Source of the DNA: Alloclostridium intestinigallinarum
GTDB taxonomy: Bacteria; Bacillota; Clostridia; Christensenellales; UBA3700
Assembly: GCA_904393845.1 (NCBI GenBank)
Contig: CAJFNB010000062.1
Location: forward strand, 1 to 7,895
Reading direction: 5' to 3'
Length of the DNA stretch: 7,895 bases
Below the pieces are notes generated by a model. That model saw only the letters and a program-made list of their open reading frames with translations. It made no database searches and was not told where the DNA came from. Both the position numbers and the translations under genes were made by a program. This document shows, piece by piece, positions 1-6,800 of this stretch. Numbering within the stretch: position 1 is the stretch's first letter; each line of letters starts with the position of its first letter.

Positions 1-1
1 G

Positions 2-58
2 TTGACTTGCCGCTTAATTCTGTGGTACAACGACACCACGAAAGGCATTAAAAAATAA
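2..58 (+). other. Possible C-terminal tail of an upstream gene
   Basis: This frame is open from the window edge to a TAA at 56-58 and would give 18 residues ending in the lysine-rich tail DTTKGIKK. Such a basic tail would fit the end of a gene starting left of the window. No family can be named from so few residues, and the frame may be open by chance. The rest of 1-144 shows no start codon or ribosome binding site leading into the LRR frame that follows. Confidence 0.2.
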
Positions 59-123
59 GGTTTAATTCGCTATTTATTTAGGCGGCAATCTTATATGGTG
101 TTCTAACAGGGTTAAACAAAGGT

Positions 124-399
124 GCATTCTCCAATTGCGGTGGATTGACAAGCATAACCATACCAAATAGCATAACAAGCATAGGAGAGTGGGCATTCTC
201 CAATTGCAGTGGATTGACAAGTATAACCATAGGCGGCAGCGTAACAAGTATAGGAGATTATGCATTCTCCAATTGCAGTGGATTGACAAGCATAACTATA
301 GGGGGCAGCGTAACAAGTATAGGAGATTATGCATTCTCCAATTGCAGTGGATTGACAAGCATAACTATAGGGGGCAGCGTAACAAGTATAGGAGAGTGT
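124..399 (+). repeat. Tandem 69-bp repeats (four LRR units)
   Basis: GCATTC motifs recur at 124, 193, 262 and 331, with the next unit at 400, so the period is exactly 69 bp, or 23 codons. The units starting at 193, 262 and 331 are nearly identical at the DNA level, including synonymous positions. That points to recent duplication or gene conversion rather than old divergence under selection. Each unit encodes one leucine-rich repeat. Confidence 0.9.
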
Positions 400-1245
400 G
401 CATTCTCTGGTTGCAGTGGATTGACAAATATAACAGTAGAGACCGGCAATTCGGTGTACCATAGTGAAGGTAAGTGTCTGATAGAAACGGAAAGTAAAAC
501 GCTTATAGCAGGCTGCAATAATAGTGTAATTCCTAATGACGGTAGTGTAACAAGTATAGAAGGTGGGGCATTCTCCGATAGCAGCGGTTTGACGAACATA
601 ACTATACCAGACAGCGTAACAAGCATAGGAAGATGTGCATTCTTTGGTTGCAGCGGTTTGACAAGCATAACCATACCAAATAGCGTAACAAGCATAGGAT
701 ATAGGGCATTCTCCGATTGCAGTGGATTGACAAGTATAATAGTGGAGCCAGGTAATTCTATGTACCATAGTGAGGGTAATTGTCTTATAGAAACAGCAAG
801 CAAAACTCTTATAGCAGGTTGTAAAAACAGCGTAATTCCCAATGATGGCAGCGTAACAAGTATAGGAGATTATACATTCTCCGGTTGCAGTGGCTTGACA
901 AGCATAACCATACCGGATAGCGTAACAAGCATAGGAAGAAGTGCATTTTCCGGTTGCAGCGGCTTGACAAGCATAACCATACCGAATAGAGTAAGAAGTA
1001 TAGGAGATTGGGCATTCTCCGGTTGTCGCAGCTTGACAAGCATAACCATATCCGATAGCGTAACAAGCATAGGTGATTGGGTATTCTACGGTTGTGAGAA
1101 CTTGAAAAACATAATCTTTACCGGTACACGCAGTCAGTGGGATAAAATCGGATATGAAACGGAAATTCCCGTAATATGTACGGGTGATACGTCGACCGTT
1201 TCAAAAACGTTTGACGGCGGCACTTCGACGGGGTCGATGATATAG
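145..1245 (+). CDS. BspA-type leucine-rich-repeat protein, 5'-truncated
   Basis: The frame encodes about eleven 23-residue repeats of the form GxxAFSxCSGLTSITIPxSVTSI, the BspA/LRR_5 pattern found in surface proteins of gut bacteria and some parasites. Two 56-residue variants carry an island with YHSEG, LIETxSKTLIAGC and SVIPNDGSV. The last repeat ends in TGTRSQWDKIG, a usual closing segment of these arrays. Position 145 is a TTG, the first legal start in frame, but it is unlikely to be the real one: repeat homology already begins near 121-124, the frame is open back to a TAG at 79-81 without any ATG or GTG, and no ribosome binding site precedes the TTG. No signal peptide, membrane segment or cell-wall anchor is present. 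The simplest reading is a gene fragment that lost its 5' part, or a silent cassette. Family BspA proteins bind host or matrix proteins; no ligand can be inferred here. Base composition is much more AT-rich than the operon downstream (21 of 60 G/C at 241-300 against 37 of 60 at 4141-4200). Confidence 0.75.
   Translation: MTSITIPNSITSIGEWAFSNCSGLTSITIGGSVTSIGDYAFSNCSGLTSITIGGSVTSIGDYAFSNCSGLTSITIGGSVTSIGECAFSGCSGLTNITVETGNSVYHSEGKCLIETESKTLIAGCNNSVIPNDGSVTSIEGGAFSDSSGLTNITIPDSVTSIGRCAFFGCSGLTSITIPNSVTSIGYRAFSDCSGLTSIIVEPGNSMYHSEGNCLIETASKTLIAGCKNSVIPNDGSVTSIGDYTFSGCSGLTSITIPDSVTSIGRSAFSGCSGLTSITIPNRVRSIGDWAFSGCRSLTSITISDSVTSIGDWVFYGCENLKNIIFTGTRSQWDKIGYETEIPVICTGDTSTVSKTFDGGTSTGSMI
400..1011 (+). 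repeat. Tandem 306-bp higher-order repeat (two copies)
   Basis: Block 400-705 and block 706-1011 have the same architecture: one 168-bp island-containing unit followed by two simple 69-bp units. The island motif GGNAATTC begins at 445 and 751, again 306 bp apart. The two copies differ at scattered bases, so this duplication is older than that of the 69-bp units to the left. Two further simple or closing units follow at about 1012-1150. Confidence 0.85.
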
Positions 1246-1263
1246 AAGGTTGCAGGCAACCTT
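1246..1263. repeat. Perfect hairpin directly after the LRR stop codon
   Basis: AAGGTTGC at 1246-1253 is the exact reverse complement of GCAACCTT at 1256-1263, with two bases between (in practice a 7-bp stem with a 4-base loop). It starts at the base after the TAG of the LRR frame. Only three T residues end the arm, so it is a poor intrinsic terminator alone, but it could protect the 3' end of a transcript. Confidence 0.5.
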
Positions 1264-1325
1264 TCCGCAATCGTCTGCGATAGCCTCGTAGGGCGTAATG
1301 AATACTTCTTAACGATATAATTTTG

Positions 1326-1355
1326 AAAAGCCTTGCTTAAAAGTCGGGCTTTTTT
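1326..1355 (+). terminator. Probable intrinsic terminator downstream of the LRR frame
   Basis: AAAAGCC at 1326-1332 pairs with GGCTTTT at 1347-1353 across a 14-base loop. The 3' arm runs into a stretch of six T (1350-1355). The AAAA/TTTT part of the stem makes it potentially bidirectional. It separates the LRR region from the promoter of the four-gene operon. The long loop lowers certainty. Confidence 0.5.
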
Positions 1356-1397
1356 CTTTGTACGGTCAGGTGGTATCGGATAAAGCAGGATAAAACG

Positions 1398-1443
1398 CCG
1401 CCTGAAAGCGTGATTTTCGGCGGACGGGCAAGCATATCCGCCG
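1398..1443. repeat. Two mutually exclusive GC-rich hairpins
   Basis: CCGCC at 1398-1402 can pair with GGCGG at 1419-1423, extended by GAAA/TTTC. The same central segment, CGGCGGA at 1418-1424, can instead pair with TCCGCCG at 1437-1443. This gives two alternative structures sharing one arm. They lie upstream of the mapped promoter, so they would not be in the leader of the downstream operon; any role is unknown. Confidence 0.4.
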
Positions 1444-1451
1444 CGTTTTAC

Positions 1452-1480
1452 TTTACACCCGGAATAATATGTGTTATAAT
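1452..1480 (+). promoter_or_regulatory. Sigma-A promoter of the four-gene operon
   Basis: The -35 element TTTACA (1452-1457) and the perfect -10 element TATAAT (1475-1480) are 17 bases apart, the optimum spacing. A TGT directly before the -10 (1472-1474) makes an extended -10. Transcription should start near 1487, leaving a leader of only about 35 bases before the ATG at 1521. That is too short for a riboswitch or T-box, so the operon looks constitutively transcribed from here. Confidence 0.8.
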
Positions 1481-1502
1481 ATCCGCAATATATGATTATT
1501 AT

Positions 1503-1508
1503 AAGGAG
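1503..1508 (+). promoter_or_regulatory. Ribosome binding site of the CNNM gene
   Basis: AAGGAG lies 12 bases before the ATG at 1521, slightly longer than the usual spacing. An in-frame TAA at 1509-1511 rules out any earlier start, so it supports the ATG at 1521. Confidence 0.65.
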
Positions 1509-1520
1509 TAACACATTATT

Positions 1521-2801
1521 ATGGCGCTATGTGTGGTGCTTATAGCAATATGCGTGATTTTGTCGGCGTTCTTTTCTTCGTCGGAGTCCGCTTTGGCTTC
1601 ACTCAACCACATCAGGCTGAAAAATATGGCGGGGGACGGCAATAAGCGCGCCCGCAGGGCCATGTGGTTCGAACAGCACATCGACAGCATGGTCACCACC
1701 ATTTTAATAGGCAACACGCTGGTGAACGTGATTGCCGCCACCGTATCCGTATTCTTCTGGCTGGAAGCGGTCGCACTTAATTGGGGCGCGACGGGCGCGG
1801 TTTCGGCGGCGGTTATGTTTGCAATCGTGATAATCTTCGGCGAGGTCATTCCCAAAATTCTGGGCAAGAAGCGTCCTGAGAAATTCGTGATGATATTCGC
1901 GCCCGTACTCAGATTTTTCTATTATCTGTTCTATCCGCTCAACTTTGTGATGAAGCTCATCAAAAAGCTGCCGGATAAGATTTTCAAGGAGAAAAAGCAG
2001 GAACAGGCGATTACCGACGACGAACTTATCACCATAGTGGACGAGGCGCAGACGGAGGGCGGTCTGGACGAATACGAAGGCAAGTTAATCCGTTCGGCGA
2101 TAGAATTCGACGACCTCACGGTGGTGGATATTCTCACTCCGCGCGTGGAGGTGGAGGCGGTGGAGCAGGGCACGCCTATGGAAGAGGTGCTCGGCATTTA
2201 CCGCGAGACGGGCTATACGCGACTTCCCGTGTATAAGGAAACGATAGACAACGTCATCGGCGTTATAAACGAAAAAGATTTTCTCAATATCTATCTGGAC
2301 GGAGCGTCGTCGTTCGACCCCATTATCACTCCCGTGGTATGCGCCACGCCCAGAATGAAGATTTCCGTGCTTTTGCGCAGGCTTCAGAAGGAAAAGTCGC
2401 ACCTTGCCGTGGTAGTGGACGAATTCGGCGGCACGATGGGCGTCGTCACCATGGAAGACATTATCGAAGAGCTTGTCGGCGAGATATGGGACGAGCACGA
2501 CGAGGTTGTGGAAAACTTCGCAAAGACGGAAGAGGGCAGATACAAGGTGCAGGGTGAAGTCACTCTTGCGGACTTTTTCTCCTTTTTCCGCATTAAAAAG
2601 GACGCGGCGGAGTACGATTCCGTCACGCTGAGCGGACTTATAGCGCAGCTTGCGGGCAAGGTTCCCGCGCCGGGGGAAGAGATAAAATTTGAAAATTTAA
2701 CGCTCAAAGTGCTTTCCGTGGAGTACTACAAAGTGACAGAAGTGGAAGTTACCGTGGAGCAATTACAGCAAGCAGAGGGCGAAAAGCCCAAGGAGGAATA
2801 A
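1521..2801 (+). CDS. CNNM/HlyC-CorC family membrane protein, probable Mg2+ transporter
   Basis: The 426-residue product has the order typical of this family. An N-terminal CNNM (DUF21) membrane domain covers about residues 1-145, with hydrophobic stretches near 1-18, 61-85, 92-110 and 122-140, the FFSSSE motif at 17-22 and GEVIPK at 107-112. A pair of CBS domains covers about 203-320, with TPRVEVEAV and FGGTMGVVTMEDIIEELVGE. A C-terminal CorC_HlyC domain covers about 335-415. Length is normal for the family. Characterised relatives (bacterial CorB, S. aureus MpfA, animal CNNM) move Mg2+ across the membrane, with the CBS pair binding ATP-Mg2+. The conserved serines and glutamate of FFSSSE fit that use, though the ion is inferred here. 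Older databases call such proteins hemolysins, without good support. It is the first gene of the operon, one base before ileS, and its last codons contain the ileS ribosome binding site. Confidence 0.9.
   Translation: MALCVVLIAICVILSAFFSSSESALASLNHIRLKNMAGDGNKRARRAMWFEQHIDSMVTTILIGNTLVNVIAATVSVFFWLEAVALNWGATGAVSAAVMFAIVIIFGEVIPKILGKKRPEKFVMIFAPVLRFFYYLFYPLNFVMKLIKKLPDKIFKEKKQEQAITDDELITIVDEAQTEGGLDEYEGKLIRSAIEFDDLTVVDILTPRVEVEAVEQGTPMEEVLGIYRETGYTRLPVYKETIDNVIGVINEKDFLNIYLDGASSFDPIITPVVCATPRMKISVLLRRLQKEKSHLAVVVDEFGGTMGVVTMEDIIEELVGEIWDEHDEVVENFAKTEEGRYKVQGEVTLADFFSFFRIKKDAAEYDSVTLSGLIAQLAGKVPAPGEEIKFENLTLKVLSVEYYKVTEVEVTVEQLQQAEGEKPKEE
2790..2796 (+). promoter_or_regulatory. Strong ribosome binding site that fixes the GTG start of ileS
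   Basis: AAGGAGG, a full anti-16S match, lies within the last codons of the upstream gene, six bases before GTG at 2803. The next in-frame ATG (2827) has no such signal at proper distance, so GTG is the better start. Placing the site inside the upstream reading frame favours coupled translation. Confidence 0.75.
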
Positions 2802-2802
2802 G

Positions 2803-5800
2803 GTGTACGATAAAGTATCTGCCGATATGCATTTTTGCGAAAGAGAGCAAAAGGTGATCGAGTTCTGGAAAGAACGCGACATATTCGAAAAAAGCGTGAA
2901 GAAAAACGAAGGAAAACCTTCCTTTTCCTTTTACGACGGACCGCCCACGGCAAACGGAAAGCCGCACATAGGGCATATTCTCACGCGCGTCATGAAGGAT
3001 ATTATCCCCCGTTACAAGACGATGAAGGGGTATCACGTTCTGCGCAAAGCCGGCTGGGACACGCACGGTCTGCCCGTGGAGCTGGAAGTGGAAAAACAGC
3101 TGGGCATGGACGGCAAGCAGGATATTGAAAAATACGGCGTGGAACCGTTTATCAAAAAGTGCAAGGAAAGCGTGTGGAAATACAAGCACGAATGGGAACG
3201 TATGTCCGAGCGCGTGGGCTATTGGGTGGATATGGACCACCCCTATATCACTTACGACGACAACTATATCGAATCGGTGTGGTGGATGCTCAAAACCGTG
3301 TTCGACAAGGGGCTTATCTACAAGGGCTTCAAGATAGTGCCTTACTGCCCCCGCTGCGGAACTGCGCTCAGCTCGCACGAGGTGGCGCAGGGATACAAGG
3401 ACGTCAAGGAGCGCTCCTGCATAGCCAAATTCAGGCGCGTAGGCGCGGAAGGCTACTTCCTCGCGTGGACGACCACGCCCTGGACGCTTCCTTCCAACGT
3501 GGCTTTGTGTATGAATCCCGACGAAGAGTATGCGGAAATCAAAAGCGGCGGCGAAGTGTACGTGCTGGCAAAAGCGCTTGTGCCTACTCACTTTGAAGAA
3601 TACGAAATACTGTCCGTAAAGCCTGGCAAAGAATACGAATACGCTAGTTACGAACCGCTTTTCGACTGCTACAACGGCAAGCAAAAGGCGTTTTACGTCA
3701 CCTGCGATAACTATGTAACGCTTACCGACGGCACGGGCGTGGTGCATATCGCCCCCGCATTCGGCGAGGACGACGCGAACGTGGGCAGGAAGTATAATCT
3801 TCCTTTCCTGCAAATGGTGGACGAGCGCGGCAGATTCGTAAAGGGCACGCATGAAAAACTCGACGGCGTGTTCTGCAAGGACGGCGACCGCACCGTAATG
3901 ATGCTTTTGCAGGAAAAAGGACTGCTGTTCAAGGATATGATGTACGAGCACTCCTATCCTTTCTGCTGGCGCTGCGACACTCCGCTTTTGTATTACGCAC
4001 GTTCGAGCTGGTTTATAAAGATGACCGAAGTGCGCGAACAGCTTCTTAAAAACAACGCTTCCGTCAACTGGATCCCCCCTTCGATAGGCACGGGCAGAAT
4101 GGGCAACTTCCTTGAAAACGTCATCGACTGGGGTATCTCCCGCGAGCGTTACTGGGGCACTCCGCTTCCTTTCTGGGTATGCGAATGCGGACACGTCCAC
4201 GCCATAGGAAGCAGGGAAGAGCTGCGCAGGCTGGGCGGACTCGACCACGACATAGAATTGCACAAGCCGTATATCGACGAAGTGACCATCAAGTGCCCCG
4301 TATGCGGCAAGACCATGCACCGCACGCCCGAAGTGCTCGACTGCTGGGGCGATTCGGGCAGTATGCCTTTCGCGCAGTTCCATTATCCTTTTGAAAACAA
4401 GGAGCTGTTCGAAAGCCAGTTCCCCGCCGACTTCATAAGCGAGGCGGTGGACCAGACGCGCGGTTGGTTCTATACCCTGCTTGCAGTGTCCACGCTTATG
4501 TTCGACAAGGCGCCTTTCAAAAACTGCGTGGTTCTGGGACACGTCAACGATAAAAACGGCATTAAAATGAGCAAGCACAAGGGCAACGTCGTTGACCCCT
4601 GGAGCGTGCTGGACAAGCAGGGCGCGGACGCGGTGAGGTGGTACTTCTATTCCTCGTCGGCTCCCTGGCTTCCTTCCAGATTCAGCGCTGACAACGTATC
4701 CGAATCCCAGCGCAAGTTCATGGGCACGCTTTGGAACACCTACGCCTTCTTCGTGCTTTACGCGGAGATAGACGGCTACGACCCTTCCAAGTATTCGCTG
4801 GACAAATGCGCGCTCACGCAGATGGACCGCTGGCTGCTTTCGGGACTGAACACGCTCGTCAGGTACGTGGACGAATGCCTTGACAAGTACATGATTACCG
4901 AAAGCGCGCGCGCTATCCAGGAGTTTGCGGACAACCTTTCCAACTGGTACGTGCGCCGCGGCAGAGAGCGCTATTGGGGCAGCGAGATGACAGAGGACAA
5001 AAAGGCGGCTTACACCACCTTGTACCACACTCTGGTGACCCTGTCCAAGCTGTGCGCCCCCTTCGTACCCTTCATGAGCGAATGCATATACCGCAACCTT
5101 GTGACCAACTTCTTCCCCGGCGCGCCCGAAAGCGTGCACCTTTGCGACTTCCCCGTATGCGAGGAAAAGTATATCGACAAGGACCTTGAAGCGGATATGG
5201 ATATAGTTTTGCGCGCGGTGGCTCTGGGCAGGGCGGCGCGTAACAAAGTGAATATCAAAAACCGCCAGCCTCTTTCCAAAATGTACGTCATGACGGACAA
5301 ATTGCCCGCGCACGCGGAAATACTCTCGCTCGCGGCGGACGAGCTGAACGTGAAGGCGGCGGAGATAGTGCAGGACGATTCCGGCTTCATCTCCTACGAG
5401 ATCAAGCCCCAGCTTAAAACTCTGGGACCTAAGTACGGCAAACTTATCGGCGCGATACGCACCTTCCTCACCTCTTTTGAAAAGCCCGAAGAGATAGTCG
5501 CGGCGGTCAGCGGCGGCGGCACTTATACGGCAAACATAGGCGGCGAAGAAGTGGCCTTTACGCAGGACGACCTGCTAATAACTCCCGTAAACAAGGGCGG
5601 TTACGCCATGGAGAGTTACGGCGGAATGACCGTGGTGCTCGACACCAACCTTACGGAAGAACTCATCGACGAAGGCGTGGCGCGCGAGCTGGTATCCAAG
5701 TTGCAGACAATGCGCAAGGAAGCGGGCTATAACGTCACCGACCGCATAAATATCGGCTACGTCGCAAGCGGCAGGGCGGAAAAAGTGCTTAAAGGCGGAG

Positions 5801-5916
5801 CGGTGAAAGCCGACGTTCTGTGCGATAAGATAGAAAGCGGCGTAGAGGGTTGCGATTACGTCAAGGAATGGGACGTGAACGGCGAAAAAGTCACCCTCGG
5901 CGTCAAAAAGGCGTAG
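2803..5916 (+). CDS. ileS: Isoleucyl-tRNA synthetase, type 2 (eukaryote-like)
   Basis: This cytoplasmic class I enzyme charges tRNA-Ile with isoleucine using ATP. The 1037-residue product carries the HIGH motif at 55-58 within FYDGPPTANGKPHIGH and KMSK at 588-591. The CP1 editing domain, which hydrolyses Val-tRNA-Ile, shows WTTTPWTLPSN from residue 222 and HIAPAFGEDD at 315-324. Cysteines C182/C185 and C460/C462 with C498/C501 look like zinc ligands. The length, the FYDGPP and YCPRCGTALS segments, and a C-terminal tail of the DUF5915 kind (TEELIDEGVARELVSKLQT) instead of the terminal zinc finger of type 1 enzymes mark it as type 2. Type 2 enzymes are known for natural mupirocin resistance; the standard HIGH order argues against the hyper-resistant variant with a swapped motif. 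An oddity is CWGDSG at 514-519, where related enzymes usually have WFDSG. No T-box precedes it; expression is likely from the promoter at 1452-1480. Confidence 0.97.
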   Translation: MYDKVSADMHFCEREQKVIEFWKERDIFEKSVKKNEGKPSFSFYDGPPTANGKPHIGHILTRVMKDIIPRYKTMKGYHVLRKAGWDTHGLPVELEVEKQLGMDGKQDIEKYGVEPFIKKCKESVWKYKHEWERMSERVGYWVDMDHPYITYDDNYIESVWWMLKTVFDKGLIYKGFKIVPYCPRCGTALSSHEVAQGYKDVKERSCIAKFRRVGAEGYFLAWTTTPWTLPSNVALCMNPDEEYAEIKSGGEVYVLAKALVPTHFEEYEILSVKPGKEYEYASYEPLFDCYNGKQKAFYVTCDNYVTLTDGTGVVHIAPAFGEDDANVGRKYNLPFLQMVDERGRFVKGTHEKLDGVFCKDGDRTVMMLLQEKGLLFKDMMYEHSYPFCWRCDTPLLYYARSSWFIKMTEVREQLLKNNASVNWIPPSIGTGRMGNFLENVIDWGISRERYWGTPLPFWVCECGHVHAIGSREELRRLGGLDHDIELHKPYIDEVTIKCPVCGKTMHRTPEVLDCWGDSGSMPFAQFHYPFENKELFESQFPADFISEAVDQTRGWFYTLLAVSTLMFDKAPFKNCVVLGHVNDKNGIKMSKHKGNVVDPWSVLDKQGADAVRWYFYSSSAPWLPSRFSADNVSESQRKFMGTLWNTYAFFVLYAEIDGYDPSKYSLDKCALTQMDRWLLSGLNTLVRYVDECLDKYMITESARAIQEFADNLSNWYVRRGRERYWGSEMTEDKKAAYTTLYHTLVTLSKLCAPFVPFMSECIYRNLVTNFFPGAPESVHLCDFPVCEEKYIDKDLEADMDIVLRAVALGRAARNKVNIKNRQPLSKMYVMTDKLPAHAEILSLAADELNVKAAEIVQDDSGFISYEIKPQLKTLGPKYGKLIGAIRTFLTSFEKPEEIVAAVSGGGTYTANIGGEEVAFTQDDLLITPVNKGGYAMESYGGMTVVLDTNLTEELIDEGVARELVSKLQTMRKEAGYNVTDRINIGYVASGRAEKVLKGGAVKADVLCDKIESGVEGCDYVKEWDVNGEKVTLGVKKA

Positions 5917-5917
5917 T

Positions 5918-6799
5918 ATGGCGGCGGACGTCATCTCGCCGTGCGGCATTGCCGGAGGCTGGCGCGATTACGAGATAATCGCCACCGGCGGCGGAGAAAA
6001 GCTGGAACGTTGGGGCGACCTCATTCTGCTCAGACCCGATCCGCAGGCAATCTGGGCGCCTCCGTTCATACTCAAAGACTACAAGGGCATAAACGCGAGG
6101 TACGTCCGCTCCAAAAGCGGCGGCGGCAGGTGGGAATACAAGGGCGGCGTGCCGGAAGAATTCGTCATTGGCAGGAAGGATCTGAAATTCCTGTGCAAAC
6201 TGATGGGCTTCAAGCATACCGGACTGTTCCCCGAACAGGCGTACAACTGGGACGTGATGCGCTCGCTTATCGAGGGCGCGGGCAGACAGATTAAGGTGCT
6301 CAACCTGTTCGCATATACGGGCGGAGCGACGGTTGCATGCGCAAAATCGGGCGCGCACGTCACGCACGTGGACGCCGCCAAAGCCATGGTGGAGCGCGCA
6401 AAACGCAACGCCGAACTTTCGGGAGTGGCGCGCGAAAACACCCGCTATATTATCGACGACTGCGCCGCTTTCGTGGCGCGCGAGATAAGAAGGGGCAATA
6501 AGTACGACGCCGTCATCATGGATCCGCCGTCCTACGGCAGAGGTCCGAACGGCGAAGTGTGGCGCACGGAAGACGACCTTTTCGCCTTTGTCAAAGAGGT
6601 TTCCGGGGTGCTTTCGGAAAAACCGCTTTTCGTGCTTATCAACTCCTACACCACGGGGCTTCAGCCCACGGTAATCGCCAATACTTTATCCCTTGCCATG
6701 CCTGAGGGCGGAAAGGTGAGGGCGTACGAACTTGCGCTTCCCACGGGGGATAAAAGGGTGAATCTGCCGTGCGGGTGCAGCGGACTTATTACATATTGA
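5918..6799 (+). CDS. Class I SAM-dependent methyltransferase, RlmI/RlmK-like, probably rRNA
   Basis: The 293-residue product has a Rossmann methyltransferase fold over about residues 120-290. Motif I is VLNLFAYTGG at 127-136, the ribose-binding acidic residue is probably D152 in HVTHVDAAKA, and RYIIDDCAAF at 176-185 forms the adenine-contact region. Motif IV is DPPSYGRGPNGEVW from residue 202, the form seen in the RlmI/RlmK (COG1092-like) group that makes 5-methylcytosine or 7-methylguanine in 23S rRNA. The N-terminal part (YEIIATGGGEKLERWGD, RPDPQAIW) is typical of a shorter clostridial version and lacks an obvious PUA domain of E. coli RlmI, so the target base is not assignable. ATG follows the ileS stop by one base; AAGG six bases upstream is a modest binding site. 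Its place between ileS and a pseudouridine synthase supports an RNA substrate. Confidence 0.85.
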   Translation: MAADVISPCGIAGGWRDYEIIATGGGEKLERWGDLILLRPDPQAIWAPPFILKDYKGINARYVRSKSGGGRWEYKGGVPEEFVIGRKDLKFLCKLMGFKHTGLFPEQAYNWDVMRSLIEGAGRQIKVLNLFAYTGGATVACAKSGAHVTHVDAAKAMVERAKRNAELSGVARENTRYIIDDCAAFVAREIRRGNKYDAVIMDPPSYGRGPNGEVWRTEDDLFAFVKEVSGVLSEKPLFVLINSYTTGLQPTVIANTLSLAMPEGGKVRAYELALPTGDKRVNLPCGCSGLITY

Positions 6800-6800
6800 T

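Noticed and set aside
2..31. TTGACT and TACAAC with an 18-base spacer, a possible promoter at the left edge
   Set aside because: Both boxes deviate from consensus and no open frame with a start codon follows. It overlaps a possible gene tail and is likely chance.
327..842. Long minus-strand frames across the LRR array (also 112-768 and 809-1070)
   Set aside because: They are translations of the reverse of the 69-bp repeats. The repeat periodicity keeps them open; the + frame gives the known LRR consensus.
1368..1380. AGGTGGTATCGGA, partly like the T-box sequence AGGGTGGNACCGCG
   Set aside because: Several conserved bases differ, no stem I or terminator/antiterminator pair is seen around it, and the operon promoter (1452-1480) lies downstream, so it would not be in the ileS leader.
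1134..1514. A 126-codon minus-strand frame between the LRR gene and the operon
   Set aside because: It begins in the AT-rich promoter region with a run of Leu, Ile and Tyr, has no clear start signal, and crosses a terminator. Part of it may be a remnant, noted as a finding, but it is not supported as a gene.
2749..5313. An 854-codon open frame on the minus strand opposite ileS
   Set aside because: It is antisense to a clear ileS gene. Its product is rich in His, Val, Ala, Phe and Arg without recognisable domains, as expected for the reverse of a GC-rich gene that rarely uses the codons giving antisense stops.
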